DNA of 64,000 nucleotides from Alisma plantago-aquatica (Eukaryota > Streptophyta > Magnoliopsida > Alismatales > Alismataceae), in the NCBI GenBank assembly GCA_963693085.1, contig OY856410.1, positions 561,151,906-561,215,905 on the forward strand. Direction: 5' to 3'. The notes beneath the pieces are model-generated. The model was given only the letters and a program-made list of their open reading frames with translations, made no database searches and was not told where the DNA came from. Shown here piece by piece: positions 12,804 through 23,739 of the stretch. Every line of letters begins with the position of its first letter. Positions within the stretch are counted from its first letter, which is position 1. The position numbers were made by a program, and so were the translations under genes.

Positions 12804-13473
12804 ATGTTCTTAGTTTTTACTCTAGTTTGCTAATCATATATATCTTTCTAGGCTATTTTGTATTAGAAAAATTTGGGCACATGATATGAGGTGTGATATT
12901 TTTAGCATTCATTTCTTCTCACTTGTAGTTGTTTTTATGAGGACATGCTTCATGAGTTGTAATGTATCTTCTGTGCACTCTTACTATTTGATCAGTTATA
13001 TCTTATGAGTTGGTGCCATATTTCACCATATTTTAATTATGACCTATCTTGTGTGTTTCTCTTGTCTCTGTTTGATATATGTTATGATATTGCATGTTTG
13101 AATATCTGCTTGGTTGTGTTTGGAGAAGACTATGTATGCTCGTATACCCCCCTTACTTTTTGATAATGTCAAAAGGGGGAGAGAAATTCAATTTCATGAA
13201 ACTCAATCATATTGCTATTATTGCTTATGTGATCCTTTTCCTGTTCATTGTATGATTTATCATGCAACTTACTAAATGACTATATAGTACATGCATGTTA
13301 TATTGCTTTGTGTAGAAAGACTAACTATGCAAGTTAAAATAACCTTAGATTGAGGGGGAGCAATTCACATTGTTCAAATCTTGAATCCCCCAAATTCACA
13401 AGGCAAAGGTATAATTTCAATATCCTTTTCAATATGTTTGAGGAATAGTTTGTCATTGTCAAAAGGGGGAGAA
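12804..13473 (+). other. 3' noncoding region with repeated polypurine tracts
   Basis: Three purine runs lie at 13171-13182 (AAAAGGGGGAGA), about 13351-13361 (TGAGGGGGAGC) and 13461-13473 (AAAAGGGGGAGAA). The last directly precedes the right LTR and is the expected plus-strand primer. Repeated tracts are a known Sirevirus trait. No gene is seen here. Confidence 0.75.
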
Positions 13474-13569
13474 TGTTGACCTAGAGGTTATGCATTGTCC
13501 ATATTTTGATAATGACTCAACCATTCCATTCATATGTATATAATATCTGTATTCGATGGATCTCAGGTT
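13474..13569 (+). repeat. Right LTR, first part (before the LINE)
   Basis: It begins TGTTGACCTAGAGGTTATGC and matches the first about 95 bases of the left LTR up to GATCTCAGG. It is then interrupted by a T-run that is the complement of the poly(A) end of a minus-strand LINE. The LTR resumes at 16769. Confidence 0.85.
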
Positions 13570-13760
13570 TTTTTTAAGAAGTCAGGAGGCTATCTTATTC
13601 ATCCTGCCCTCCTCTTGTGAGCATCATCAAAAGAAATCTTACAAACACTAATTAAACTAGAATCTATAAACATGGTAGTACTACTACCATTACAATCATT
13701 GGTAATAAGGCTGATGCACCCCACAGGGGGTGAGGCATACACACTGTATGCCGATTGGTT

Positions 13761-14120
13761 TTAGATATTAGACTTGGCCAACTGATCTGCAACTGTGTTG
13801 TCGTCTCTTCTAATATAATTGATATTCCATCCTGGCCTCCAAAGACGTCTAATTTGACTAACCAACTTCGTATATCTAGGGTAGATATCTACATCTCCGT
13901 TAATCAACTTAACAACAGCAAGTGCATCTGACTCGATCGTCACATTGGGCATACCATTGTCCCGAGCCACCTCCACTGCAAGCAGGATGCCCTCTAGCTC
14001 TGCCTCCCCCACATCAGATGTATGAAGACATGCCACCACTCCACCCATCCATCGTCCTCTATCATCTCTTCCTACGATCACACATCAGGAATGGTTTCTC
14101 TTCACCGCAACATTTATGTT
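13761..14120 (-). pseudogene. LINE RNase H domain (RVT_3 type)
   Basis: The minus frame includes VGRDDRGRWMGGVVAC, ELEGILLAVEVARDNG (conserved Glu), IESDALAVVKLING (Asp) and a final DDNTVADQLAK (Asp). These are the acidic residues of the plant LINE RNase H fold. The open frame is 106 codons from 14081, with homology continuing a little upstream. It is the C-terminal domain of LINE ORF2. Confidence 0.8.
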
Positions 14121-14429
14121 AATTTTGATTGCCCCCGACGTCGGCGCCACCCACCTGGTTGCATTGACATTGTCATCATGTTGTCGTTGCCCTCGAAATG
14201 CCTCCTTGTGAGCTGCAATTTCCCACCTGATAGATCTGGCCAGTGCCATCTTTGACACGGTCGTGTTCTATAACACTCGCTAATTTCTCGCGCTCTAATT
14301 GTACTGTCAGGTAACAAACATGGTGGTATAGATCTCCTTGTCGAGGTGTAGAGCCGCTTGCACCCACTCTTTGGCCTCTCCAATGGATGACAATGGATCG
14401 GGGATGGCGACATCCCCCTAGATCTCTAC

Positions 14430-14861
14430 CCAAACCTCCCTGGCCTCGCTACAATCCCTCAGTGCATGAAGAATAGTCTCTTCCTCCTACTGACACCTCA
14501 GACACAGGATGCAAACATCAAGTTTTTGCTTAACCCTACGGCTATTGGTCAGAAGGGTGTCATGCATCATAAGCCAAATAAAGAACTTGATCTTGGTAGA
14601 TAGATTTGCTTTCCACAACTTGGACCAACTGCCTTCTACATGGATCCCTTTCCTTTCTATGAGTTTGTGGTATGTTGATTTGGTGGTAAAGTCTTTGCTT
14701 GCTGTCAACTTCCAAACCCGAACATCCTCGCCGTCATCCGGATGAGGTGTTTTTAACCGTAAGATCGCCTCAACCATCTCTAGTGTCAACCACTCTCTAA
14801 GGAATGCCACATCCCAGTTACCTTGCAAGTCCACCATGCTAGACACCCTGAGATTGCCCAA
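14430..14861 (-). pseudogene. LINE zf-RVT segment
   Basis: The reading frame includes RVWKLTASKDFTTKSTYH, then SWSKLWKANLSTKIKFFIW and a Cys pair in LDVCILCLRCQ. This matches the zinc-binding reverse transcriptase module found between RT and RNase H in plant L1-type LINEs. The frame ends in a stop just after the Cys pair, and homology continues briefly. It is part of a decayed ORF2. Confidence 0.75.
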
Positions 14862-14877
14862 TTCTTGTGGTATCTAT

Positions 14878-16768
14878 CTAACCGCCCCCCTCCAGCCTGG
14901 GCATGTGTTCCAACCGTCGGTCAAACCAAGCTCTGATGAACTCCCCATTCATCAGGACAGAAAAGGAGTGGTCCTCTATAAACTTGTCTCCATCGAGCAC
15001 CACAACCCCAAACCTAGAAATTTTGGAATGTTTTGCGGCCCGCCTATCTCTCTGCCTCATATAGCAGATCCACTGCGTATCCCGGTTGCTCCGGACCTCC
15101 CATAGGTGCTTCAGAATGAGTGCCTGATTCCAGTCTCTCATGCTTCTTAGACCCAACCCTCCCTCCTTTTTGCAGCACATCAATTGTCCCAGGCTACCTA
15201 CGCCATCAGATGTGCCTTATGAAAGCATCCCCATAAAGACCTTCTTATTGTGCCATCGATTTTGTTGCAGATCTGCATAGGAAGTATTGTTGTTTGCATG
15301 ACATAGGAGGGGATGTCCTGCAAGATAGTTCTAGCGAGCATGACATGGCCAACAAGAGAGAGGCTCCTCACTGACCATGATGATGTCATGTTGTTCACCT
15401 TGTCTATTATCTCCCCATAAGTGCTCTTAGTGACTCTTCCATGGATGATCAGTACCCCTAGATACTTTCCAAGGTTGCTAGTGTGTTGGAACCCGCTCAT
15501 GCGAGTGATTTTCTATCTGAGATTCAGATCGACACTTCTAGAGAAGAAGATCTTCGTTTTAGCTATGGACATAGCATGACCAGACACATGTTCAAATGCC
15601 TTAAAGAACTCCAAAATCGTGCTCATGTAGCATGTCCCTGCACGCACAAACACGATCAAATCATCTACGAAGAAAACATGAGACACCACCGGTCCCCTTG
15701 CTCCCAACTTCAGTGGTCTCCATCTCCTCTCCTCTACCTTCTGGTTAATTAATTGACTGAGTCTGTCTAGACATAGCACAAATAGATAACGCGATAAGGA
15801 ATCCCCTTGCCTGAGTCCCCTACTCGCCTTAAAGAAATCTGACATTCTGCCATTCCATCTTATGCTTGTTCTTCCCTTAGTGATTGAGGCCATGATGAAC
15901 TTGATGGTGTTATCTGGCATCTCGGTTCTACAAATAGTGTCCAAAATAAACCTCCAATCCATTTGGTTGTATACTTTAGCTAAGTCTATCTTAATAGCCA
16001 TAGCCTTGGTCCCCTTCTTCCTCTTCATTGTGTTTATAATATCCTAGACTGGTGTAATATTGTCTGTAATTCTCCTACCAGGAACGAACTACTATGCGCT
16101 TTCGAGACCCACCTATGAATGAACTCTTTCAATTATTGCACCACCAACTTGGAAATTACCTTCAACACTACATTATTTAGAGAGATAGGTCTAAGGTTCT
16201 CACATCTTTCAGGCCTTGGAACTTTCAGAATCAACACTATCGTGGTATTACAAAGTTCTTCGGGGAGAGTGTCTTCAACAATTGCCTTCTATACTGTCAA
16301 GACCACGCTAGGTCGAACTGTGCTCCAATTCTGTTGGAGGAAGTGTGCACTGATGCCATCAGGGCCTGTAGCCTTCACCAGATCCATACTCATCACGGTG
16401 GCATGAACCTCATCTGCATATGGTATCCTTCCCAACACTTGGAGACTCTCCTCTCTGGGAGGGAGGAATGAGCCTGGGAATTCCTCACAACGGTCAGATC
16501 CTCCATCAAATGGTGCCATGAGAATCCCTTTTAAATGTTGAACCACCATGCTCATAAGGTCCTCCTTCCCTCACACCCACTCACCTGAACTATCTTTGAG
16601 TGCCAAAATGTTGTTTCTTCTCTTTCTCTTATTGATGTAACTGTGGAAATAGTGACTATTGTTGTCTCCCTCAACAATCCAGTTCACGTGAGCATGATGC
16701 TTAAGGTCCTCCTCCTCCTCCTTAATAATAGAGTCAAGCTCGTCCTACATGTCGTTACACAGTGCTTC
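14878..16768 (-). pseudogene. LINE reverse transcriptase, broken
   Basis: Read on the minus strand, the start carries VEGDNNSHYFHSYINKRKRR. MSMDLVKATGPDGISAHF follows (RT motif with GPDG, 16289-16555). Next come AIKIDLAKVYNQMDW and GLRQGDSLSRYLFVL, then the catalytic FVDDLI with Asp-Asp (15513-16028). The thumb region (15198-15500) and a connection segment with GLGLRSMRDWNQALI (14878-15183) follow. At least three breaks separate the frames. It would copy LINE RNA at a nicked target; this copy cannot. Confidence 0.85.
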
Positions 16769-18106
16769 AAATTTACACAAGCCCTAGCTTGTCAAAGTTC
16801 AAGTCAAATGCAATGCAAGTGTGCTAATAAGGAAATCCCTTCAAATGACCTTAGAAGAATTTTTAATAACTTGTATTGATGATATGACTTGTAACTAAAA
16901 TGAGAAAAATATGTGGGACACTTAGTACCAAGTTTTAATCCCATTAGAAAATTGATCACAGACTGTTGATCGATGGAGTTTTAATCTCGACTGATCCCTT
17001 AGATTAATTTTATGACGATGTGCATCGGTCAAGTTGTGCATTCACAAAATTCGACCAAACGGCTTACTAACCAAATGCAATTTTAGCTGATCGGTCGAGT
17101 TTCCTAGGACAAACTCGACTGATAATTTGAAAATTGGGTTTGTCTTTTAGCCAATTGGTCGAGTTACCTTTATTGAAACTCGACCGAATGTACTGTACGG
17201 TAAACAAAGAAAAAGTGATTCTAACCATTGGCGACTTGTTTGGACAAAAATAGATATGTTTCTTTGAGAAACAAATGGTTTTATTTTGTCCCTAAAAATT
17301 CCCCAACTCAAGGGAGCACCCCAATCTATAAATAGGACCTCTTAGAGTTCATTCCAAGTTTGCTCATTCACTACATTCAAGGTCTTTTCTATAGTTGAGT
17401 GTGCTACTACTCCTTGAGCCCTTTCTCTCTCTAGTTTACACTTCATTTCGTGATTTGTGAGTGAGTTAGGATTATTGTAAGAGAGCTCCACCTTTGTGCA
17501 TGTAAAGCTATCAAATCTTCCACTACTTCCCTATCCCCTTCTCTCATGAAGAAAAGATGAAGCAAGCTCCATCGAGTGAAGAAGGAGTTGTAGTTGGTCC
17601 TTTTCAAGGATGTTGAATAGGTGGTGATCTTCTCCAAGTGAAGGAGAAGGCAAAGGCTAAAGATTCAAGAGGAGAAGCAAAGTCCTTCAAGGAGTAAGAC
17701 TTGAGCTTGAGTGGGTAAGACCTAGGTGAAGGCTGAAGACTCAAGCTAAGTGTGTAAGTTCCTTGGTAAGGTGAAGATCTCCTTGTAGTTGTATGGGTAA
17801 GTCCTTTGGTGGTCTATTGCTGTAAATCTCTATGGTGATATAATAGAGAAAAGCACTTGCAAAGTCCCAGAGGTTGACCTCTCTAGGTAGTGGACTGACT
17901 CACTTCTAGTTTGAAGTGTGGAACCACACTACATCCCTTTATTAAGTGCTTCCTATAAATCTCTCTCTTCCTTGGTATGCTTGTTAGATAGGACTTCAAA
18001 TTTCCATTAAGCTTTTTCTCCTAATTAATGTCATTTGAAGGTCTAATCTATTTTGTGAGAAATTTTGTAGCTCTATTCACCCCCCCTAGAGCCCTTAGTT
18101 CCAACA
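16769..18106 (+). repeat. Right LTR, second part (after the LINE)
   Basis: It resumes at AATTTACACAAGCCCTAGC and follows the left LTR to its end, CCAACA at 18106. The TATA box is at 17327-17335 and the dyad iterons are at about 16960-17190. The minus-strand frame at 17443-17637 is an LTR shadow. Confidence 0.85.
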
Positions 18107-18514
18107 AAACTTTCTTCCAAGGTGCACTACCCACATCCACTAGCAAAAATTTTGGGTGTTCTACTTGCATCCAACTTTAGCTCAAGATACTATGGATTCT
18201 CGGTCCTATTGTATACAATCTTACTATATCTTTGATAAACATTGAATGCTATGTTTTTTATGATTGTGTAATGATTTGAAAGGTAATGATCTTATTCATT
18301 ATTGATCATATTTTCTAAAACTTACAACTTTTATGTTGTCACAATTACGAAATTTAGTATCTACTTACTTATTTCCATCTTTCTTGAATGGGAACAACTC
18401 TTCTTGTACCTTACACCTTTAATGCTTAAACAATGCAATTATTGTGCAGGTATCTTTTACTTTACCGATGCATACTTGTTCAGTTATTACACTAATGAGT
18501 TTCAATCATATAAA
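18107..18514. other. Short intergenic stretch between two LTR elements
   Basis: AT-rich; no domain, LTR end or RNA gene seen. A small plus-strand frame (18302-18517) has no recognisable content. Confidence 0.5.
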
Positions 18515-20070
18515 TGATCTTTTACTCAACTAGACAATTCCCACAAGTATACTGGAGTAGTTGTAGTCGAGATCAAACACAAGGAGCTTTAGCAATCAAT
18601 TAAATGCAAGAGTGCTAAGTTTCAACAATCTAGACCTTTCTCAAAGAAAGATTTATCTAATTAAACTAAAATTTCATAATTATACTAAATAATAAAAGGT
18701 TTACTTAAAAGGGTTTGATTTCAGATTTAAAAATGTCTTGGACTTAGAATTTCACCAGCACATCATAACATGAAGTAGAAACACGAAATTTAAACATACT
18801 AAACACTTGCTAAAGGAGAGTTGTATGTTATACTTCACCTCTCAGTGTAAATACAACGATCCTAATTCAATACAACACTCTCATGTATGTATTTCATTTG
18901 GGATCACAAACCTACTCCTCAACTCCATAATTTCAACTCTCGTGGAAAAGGAGGAGTTGTCTAGAGAGTACCTCCTTACTCTCCTACTTATCTTCTCAGA
19001 TCAAGAAAGAAAGCAAAAAACATGCATACATAGTGGCCAGCCATACATGCAAGAAGCAAGAAACTGATACTCAAAGGGTAGAAAAGAAAGCATTTAGCAT
19101 TTAGTATGAAATTATCATGTTCCATACATGTTATGACATGGGAGATACTCTCCCATGCCCAAGAAAAAGAGACTACTCATCCATGATGATGTACAATAGA
19201 AATGATACAAAATTTTTAGAGTTTAACATGGATTAGAGAAGGAAAAACTAAGAGAACTAAAGGTGCAATCCAAGAAGAGTAGAATTCTGGATTGGGGACA
19301 AAATTCCACTCCTAAAGCTACTCCAAACCGGACAAAAATCCCTCCTGAGAAGCTTGGTGGAGAGAAGAAGTTTGGATGCACCTTCGGAGAAGAAAATAGA
19401 GAGGAAAAGAAGAAGAATGAAGGATCTTATACAAGAAACCCAAAATTGCCCTCCTTTTCTCTAGACCTCATCTTAGACAAAAGGCATTCAAAATATGACA
19501 AGTGATAACTACTCCCTTAGTAGGTTCTCCCTTTTAAAATGAGAGACGTCATTTTCCAGATTTGCTGAAACTGACAGAGACACGACATGTCTTCCTTTGG
19601 ACACACTGTGTTCCAGTCTCTGATAGTTGATCTAGTCGACTTTGTCATCCCATATACATGCCATGACTGTGGTGAACACGCCATGTTTTCCTCTTCTCGG
19701 CACTTTCTGGGATTACACACGTCGTGTTCCAAAAGAAGATACGACATATCTTTTTCCCTTTTGGCTGGATGCATGGCTAACTGGGATCGCACACACCATG
19801 TCTTAATTTAGACTCCCCATGGGCGATGTTGTTTCAATAGAAATAAGATTTTGAGTTGTCTGCAAAGCGTGGAGAGACTCCAATGATGTCGAAGTTGAGT
19901 TGGGCTATCTCTAATTTGACCCTATTTAAGCATATCTACAATACACATCATGCAATAAGCAAAATAAAAAAAAGTGGCAAGAAGAATATGAATAGAGGAT
20001 AAATGAAAACAAAATGAATTGAATTTGTCTGTGGAAATGTGTAAAACTTTGATGTGAAATGTACACAACA
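18515..20070 (-). repeat. 3' LTR of the Athila-like element (borders approximate)
   Basis: On the minus strand it would begin TGTTGTGTACATTTCACATC right after the purine tract and end near TAGTTGAGTAAAAGATCA. Sequence near its end (GTGTTTGATCTCGACTACAA) resembles Athila LTR ends. It contains a cluster of ACACGACATGTC-type motifs (19572-19806). The right border is well supported by the purine tract. The left border is a guess because no second LTR is available for comparison. Small open frames here are not genes. Confidence 0.55.
19572..19806 (-). repeat. Iterated near-palindrome ACACGNCATGTC in the Athila LTR
   Basis: Seven variants in 235 bp: GACACGACATGTCTT, ACACACTGTGTTC, CATGCCATGACT, ACACGCCATGTTTT, ACACGTCGTGTTCC, ATACGACATATCTT and ACACACCATGTCTT. 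They lie about 30-40 bp apart. The same motif recurs in the spacer at 22650-23545. Confidence 0.7.
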
Positions 20071-20080
20071 AATCCCCTTA
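20071..20080 (-). promoter_or_regulatory. Polypurine tract of the Athila-like element
   Basis: On the minus strand TTAAGGGGATT directly precedes the TGTTGTG start of the 3' LTR. This is the expected primer for plus-strand synthesis. Confidence 0.65.
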
Positions 20081-21168
20081 AGCTTGAATTTTTTCTTTCC
20101 CTCAAGCAAAATGAACATAGAAATGTACATGAAAGAATTTTCAAGCTCATGTATAGATAAGTTGAAAGACAAATATGCAATGTTCAGCCAACAATGGTCA
20201 ATGGTTTATACTCATGGCTATCAACTCAACTTAAACATCAATGAAAAAGATTCTTAACTTCAGCAAGGGTGGTTTCTATTTAATGAATCAATCAACTCAA
20301 CAACATTAAACAGAATTTGGATAACCAAGTCAAACAATTAGTGGATGCACAACACTATTTCTCAGCTATGAAGGATGAAAATGATGAAGTCTTAGATAAT
20401 CATTAACATAATTAGTTGTACTCTCCTTTAGAAATGATATGGCAAATGGATTATGGGTTTCGTCAATCGATGGCTAATGTAGGCTTATGCTCACGTAGTG
20501 TCAGTTGGGGTATTTTACCCTCTTTCTAAGACATACCACCTAACCATCGTGACCAGATCATACTTATACTAGGCTAGCATGATATGTGGGCAGTTTATCC
20601 ATCTTTTATGGGGTATGAGGGTGAAATGAGATAAAAGAGATTTTAATTATTTTCCACAACATTGGAGAGTCAACTAAATAGAAACATTAGCTAGATTTCA
20701 TCCATTTGTTTTGAAAAACAAAATTCACTGAAAGAAAGGTTGAAAAATGTACTAAGAGTTTCACAAGGGTATCCCACATTCCAAATGATGATGTTAATTT
20801 ACTCACAAAAAGAAACCATTACATATTTTAGGCAATCAATGATGAAAAAGTTGAGTGTTCAAGCTAAAGTATAAACCAAAAATAAACACATGTTGGAGGC
20901 CAAAGAATGAAAAAGTTGAGTGTTCAAGATACAAGTATAAACCAGAAATAAATACATGTTGGATGCCAAAGAATTTCAACCAATCTATGCGTGTTCTTTA
21001 GGATTCTTTCAATGACAGATTAAGGTGCAAAAGGACAAGATGGTTCAAACTTGGCAGAAAAATCAGTTCATCACATCAAGATAGCCTCACATCATACATG
21101 ATTTTTGCCAAGAAAGAAAAGCAAAAAATAATCATGAAAATAGAAAAGACATGACAACATGAAAAACA
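20081..21168 (-). other. 3' noncoding region of the Athila-like element
   Basis: Lies between the Athila ORF remnant and the purine tract. AT-rich, with no domain recognised. A short local duplication is visible around 20850-20960, where AATGAAAAAGTTGAGTGTTC occurs twice. Confidence 0.5.
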
Positions 21169-22560
21169 TTAAAAGTAAACTACATTACCGATCGATTGCA
21201 TCCCCCTAAGATTGACAATTTGTAGTGTCCTCACTGCATCAATCAAACTTATGAAGGAAACAACCGGGTACCTGTTATGGGGTGGGGCATCAGTAGGATG
21301 GGCCAGGGCCCATGTGATCAGAGGGGAGGAACTGGCTGACGACATCAACATCATCTAGAATATCCACCTGCATGGGGTGCGGGACAAACTCAGGCTGCGG
21401 CAACAGAGTAGGCTAGTGCTACTATGGCATTGAGTAGTGGCCTTAATAAAGGTGCCAACTATCCATTCGTTGAACCATATCATTCATATAAGAAAATAGT
21501 TGACCCATCATGTCCATGTGGTTCTCTATGTGGTCAAACCGATGTTGCACATAGCCATATAGATGCTTGACATCAGGCATGGCCCATGAGTACTCTGTCT
21601 GTGTGCTGGTGGAGCAGTAGGGGTTGCCTCAGTGTCATCAGTAGCTCTAGCTGCATCAACTTCTTCTTCAGTGTTCATGATGACTTTCCAGTTATCTTTG
21701 TTCTCCAATGTGATATGCTCAGGATCTGGAATGTCAATGTATTGATTGTCATCAAAGAATTGCCAAAATTTGGTATCACTATTGGAAACCCTTGAGATCA
21801 ACCCTGCAAAAAGAAGGTACTGAATGTCTACTAGGTTTCTACCTGGGGCAGCCTCAAGACCTATCAGATTAACATCTAACTTCTGTGCTATCAAAGTGAT
21901 CAAACCACCACACATTATGTCACCAACGTCCCTCTTCTTCACTTTCTTAACGTCTAGGAAACACATGAGGATATAGTAAACAATATTGATCTGATAGTGA
22001 TACATCATTCCCCACAAAGTGAAAAGATCCTATTTTCCAACAACCCCTTGAGTTTCTTTCTTAGGAAACACTCCTATACTAAGAAGGTGGTGCATGTACT
22101 GAAAAATAGGGTTGTCAATAGCAGATGCCCTAGCTTGCTTAGCTTCATGGTGTTCCTCATCTGATATCTCAAACCAAAATTCATCACTGTGAAAAGCAGG
22201 CAGATAACTAATTGCCCCATCGTAGTGACAATCCAAAATCTCGCAGAAACACCTGAAGGTAAGCTTAAAACTACGACCCAAAAGGTGGAAATGGATAATA
22301 CCATAAGGTTATGACTTCTTTTTTGGGTCTTTCTCTATAGTGAGCATCATCAAAAACTCATAAACTAAATGGGGGTAAGTGTTTGATACCGTGCAACATA
22401 TGTAGCTTAGCCCCAAATCTTAGAAGCGCATGAAGACATCATCCTTGAAGTCGAGGGTTGTCCGAGTCAGCTCACAAGAAAATCGCGTAGGTAGCACCCT
22501 CCTTGCTATGAGAAATTGGTATGTTTGGTCTTCCTTAGGAGTGACCTAAAATTGGGTCAT
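21169..22560 (-). pseudogene. Athila ORF (env-position gene), broken
   Basis: The minus strand encodes, from right to left, TPKEDQTYQFLIARRVLPTR, then GRSFKLTFRCFCEILDC, then VKKRDVGDIMCGGLITLIA and DVNLIGLEAAPGRNLVDIQY. The pattern matches the Athila ORF-1 family encoded after pol in Athila elements. The frame runs from about 22310 to 21526 with one stop near 22030. A decayed tail continues to 21169. Its function in the family is not settled; an envelope role has been proposed because of its position. I see no clear fusion-protein features here. Confidence 0.6.
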
Positions 22561-22619
22561 GGAGATGTATGCCGGTGTGGAGGAGGAGCTAGCACCATGC
22601 TTGCAATTGGAGGTTTGCG

Positions 22620-23690
22620 TAACATGTGCCATTGTTGCTGACGGGCTAAGATACGACGTGTTTATAAAGGGACACGATGTGTGTGGTTGTAGAAACTATG
22701 ACCGAATTAGTAAAGCACATAGTGTGTGCTTTACTAGACACATCGCATACCTGGATAAATTCCATAGGCTGAAGTTGGGGATGGTGACTTTTGGAGAAGA
22801 TGAAGATGGAGGTTGAGCTACACGGCGTGGCTTGGTGTAGACGATGAAGATTCAGTTGTAGCTTGCAAGAGATGACTTTGTGGCATCTTGAATGGTGGAG
22901 AATGGTGGTGCAACTCGGAGATGCACCTCACGTGGTGGTGGTGTGAGCAAGGCGTCCACTACACTAAGCTTGGAGAAGAACATGACGATGGTGCTGCAAG
23001 GAGGACGACAACTTGCTGCTGCTCAAAGAAAACACATCCAAAGAACATGGAGGCACTACAAGGTGTGCTAAGGCACACATCGGCTACACGAGCAAGGGGT
23101 CCAGGGCACTAGGGCACATAGTTGCTTGGGAGTTCTCACACGGCTCGAAAGAGAGGTGTGAGTAAGAGAGGCAGTTCGGTTAGGGTTTAAAACCCATATT
23201 CTCGTAAAAAGACATGGCGTGTATTTTGTAAGACATGACGTGTCTGAATCTACAAATTCAAATTGTGTCCCTTTCACTGATAACCACACGACATGTTCAA
23301 ATAAAGACATGTCGTGTTATTTTATAGATAACTTATGCTTCCTGTTGTTGCTGAAGTACACACCATGTCAGAATGAGGACATGGCATGTTCTTTTCCAGA
23401 TTGAGTAATAGCTTGAATCTGATGGACAGTGACATGGCGTGTATTTTTCTAACACGTCGTGTACCTGGAGATATGGCTCAACTGCTGTGTTTTTGGGAGC
23501 AGTGATGTGCCGTGTCAAATAAAGACATGTCGTGTCTTCTGTAGTTTCTGTAGAAAATAACTTCTCTTCAGCACAATAATAGTGATAGATATTGTCTAAG
23601 TTATTACATTCATCCATGACAAGCTTATTTACAAATCTAAAAAGTGTTCTTGACTCAAATAATAGAAAGAAAATCTATCCTAATGTGTGT
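22620..23690 (-). repeat. Pol-env spacer packed with ACACGNCATGTC iterons
   Basis: No plausible coding sequence. At least fourteen variants of one near-palindrome occur, in both orientations: ACGACGTGTTT, ACACGATGTGTG, ACATGGCGTGT, GACATGACGTGTC, ACACGACATGTTC, GACATGTCGTGTTA, ACACCATGTCAG, GACATGGCATGTTC, GACATGGCGTGTA, AACACGTCGTGTAC, ATGTGCCGTGTC and GACATGTCGTGTCTT among them. The densest part is 23210-23545. The same motif is in the 3' LTR. It could be a promoter, a packaging signal or a leader structure; that is inference. Confidence 0.65.
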
Positions 23691-23739
23691 TCAACTCCCA
23701 TGAGGTCCTACGTTTTGAGTTCGGAGTGAGACTCTTCAT

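Larger units (their letters stand above)
13570..16768 (-). mobile_element. 5'-truncated L1-type LINE inside the right LTR
   Basis: The minus strand carries, in order, the RT upstream region (16555-16760), RT, a zf-RVT region and an RNase H domain. A T-run at the left edge is the complement of its 3' poly(A). The endonuclease and ORF1 are absent, so the copy is 5'-truncated. Comparison with the intact left LTR shows that about 17 bases of target (AGGTACATGAAAAGGATC) are missing at the insertion and that there is no target duplication. Confidence 0.85.
3908..18106 (+). mobile_element. Sirevirus-like Ty1/copia LTR retrotransposon with a nested LINE
   Basis: Two long direct repeats (3908-5353, and 13474-18106 when the LINE at 13570-16768 is removed) begin TGTTG and end CAACA. 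A tRNA-iMet-type primer site (TGGTATCAGAGC) follows the left LTR, and purine tracts precede the right one. Internal order is gag, protease, integrase, RT, RNase H, which defines Ty1/copia. Traits of the Sirevirus clade are a long gag, an extra env-like ORF after pol and several copies of the AAAAGGGGGA tract. The internal region is about 8.1 kb and the element about 11 kb without the LINE. All coding regions are broken. The flanking pentamers (AAATG and AAACT) do not match, so no target duplication is visible. Confidence 0.88.

Noticed and set aside
18807..19505. Two plus frames in the Athila 3' LTR (18807-19067, 19263-19505)
   Set aside because: Inside the LTR on the opposite strand, with no recognisable domain.
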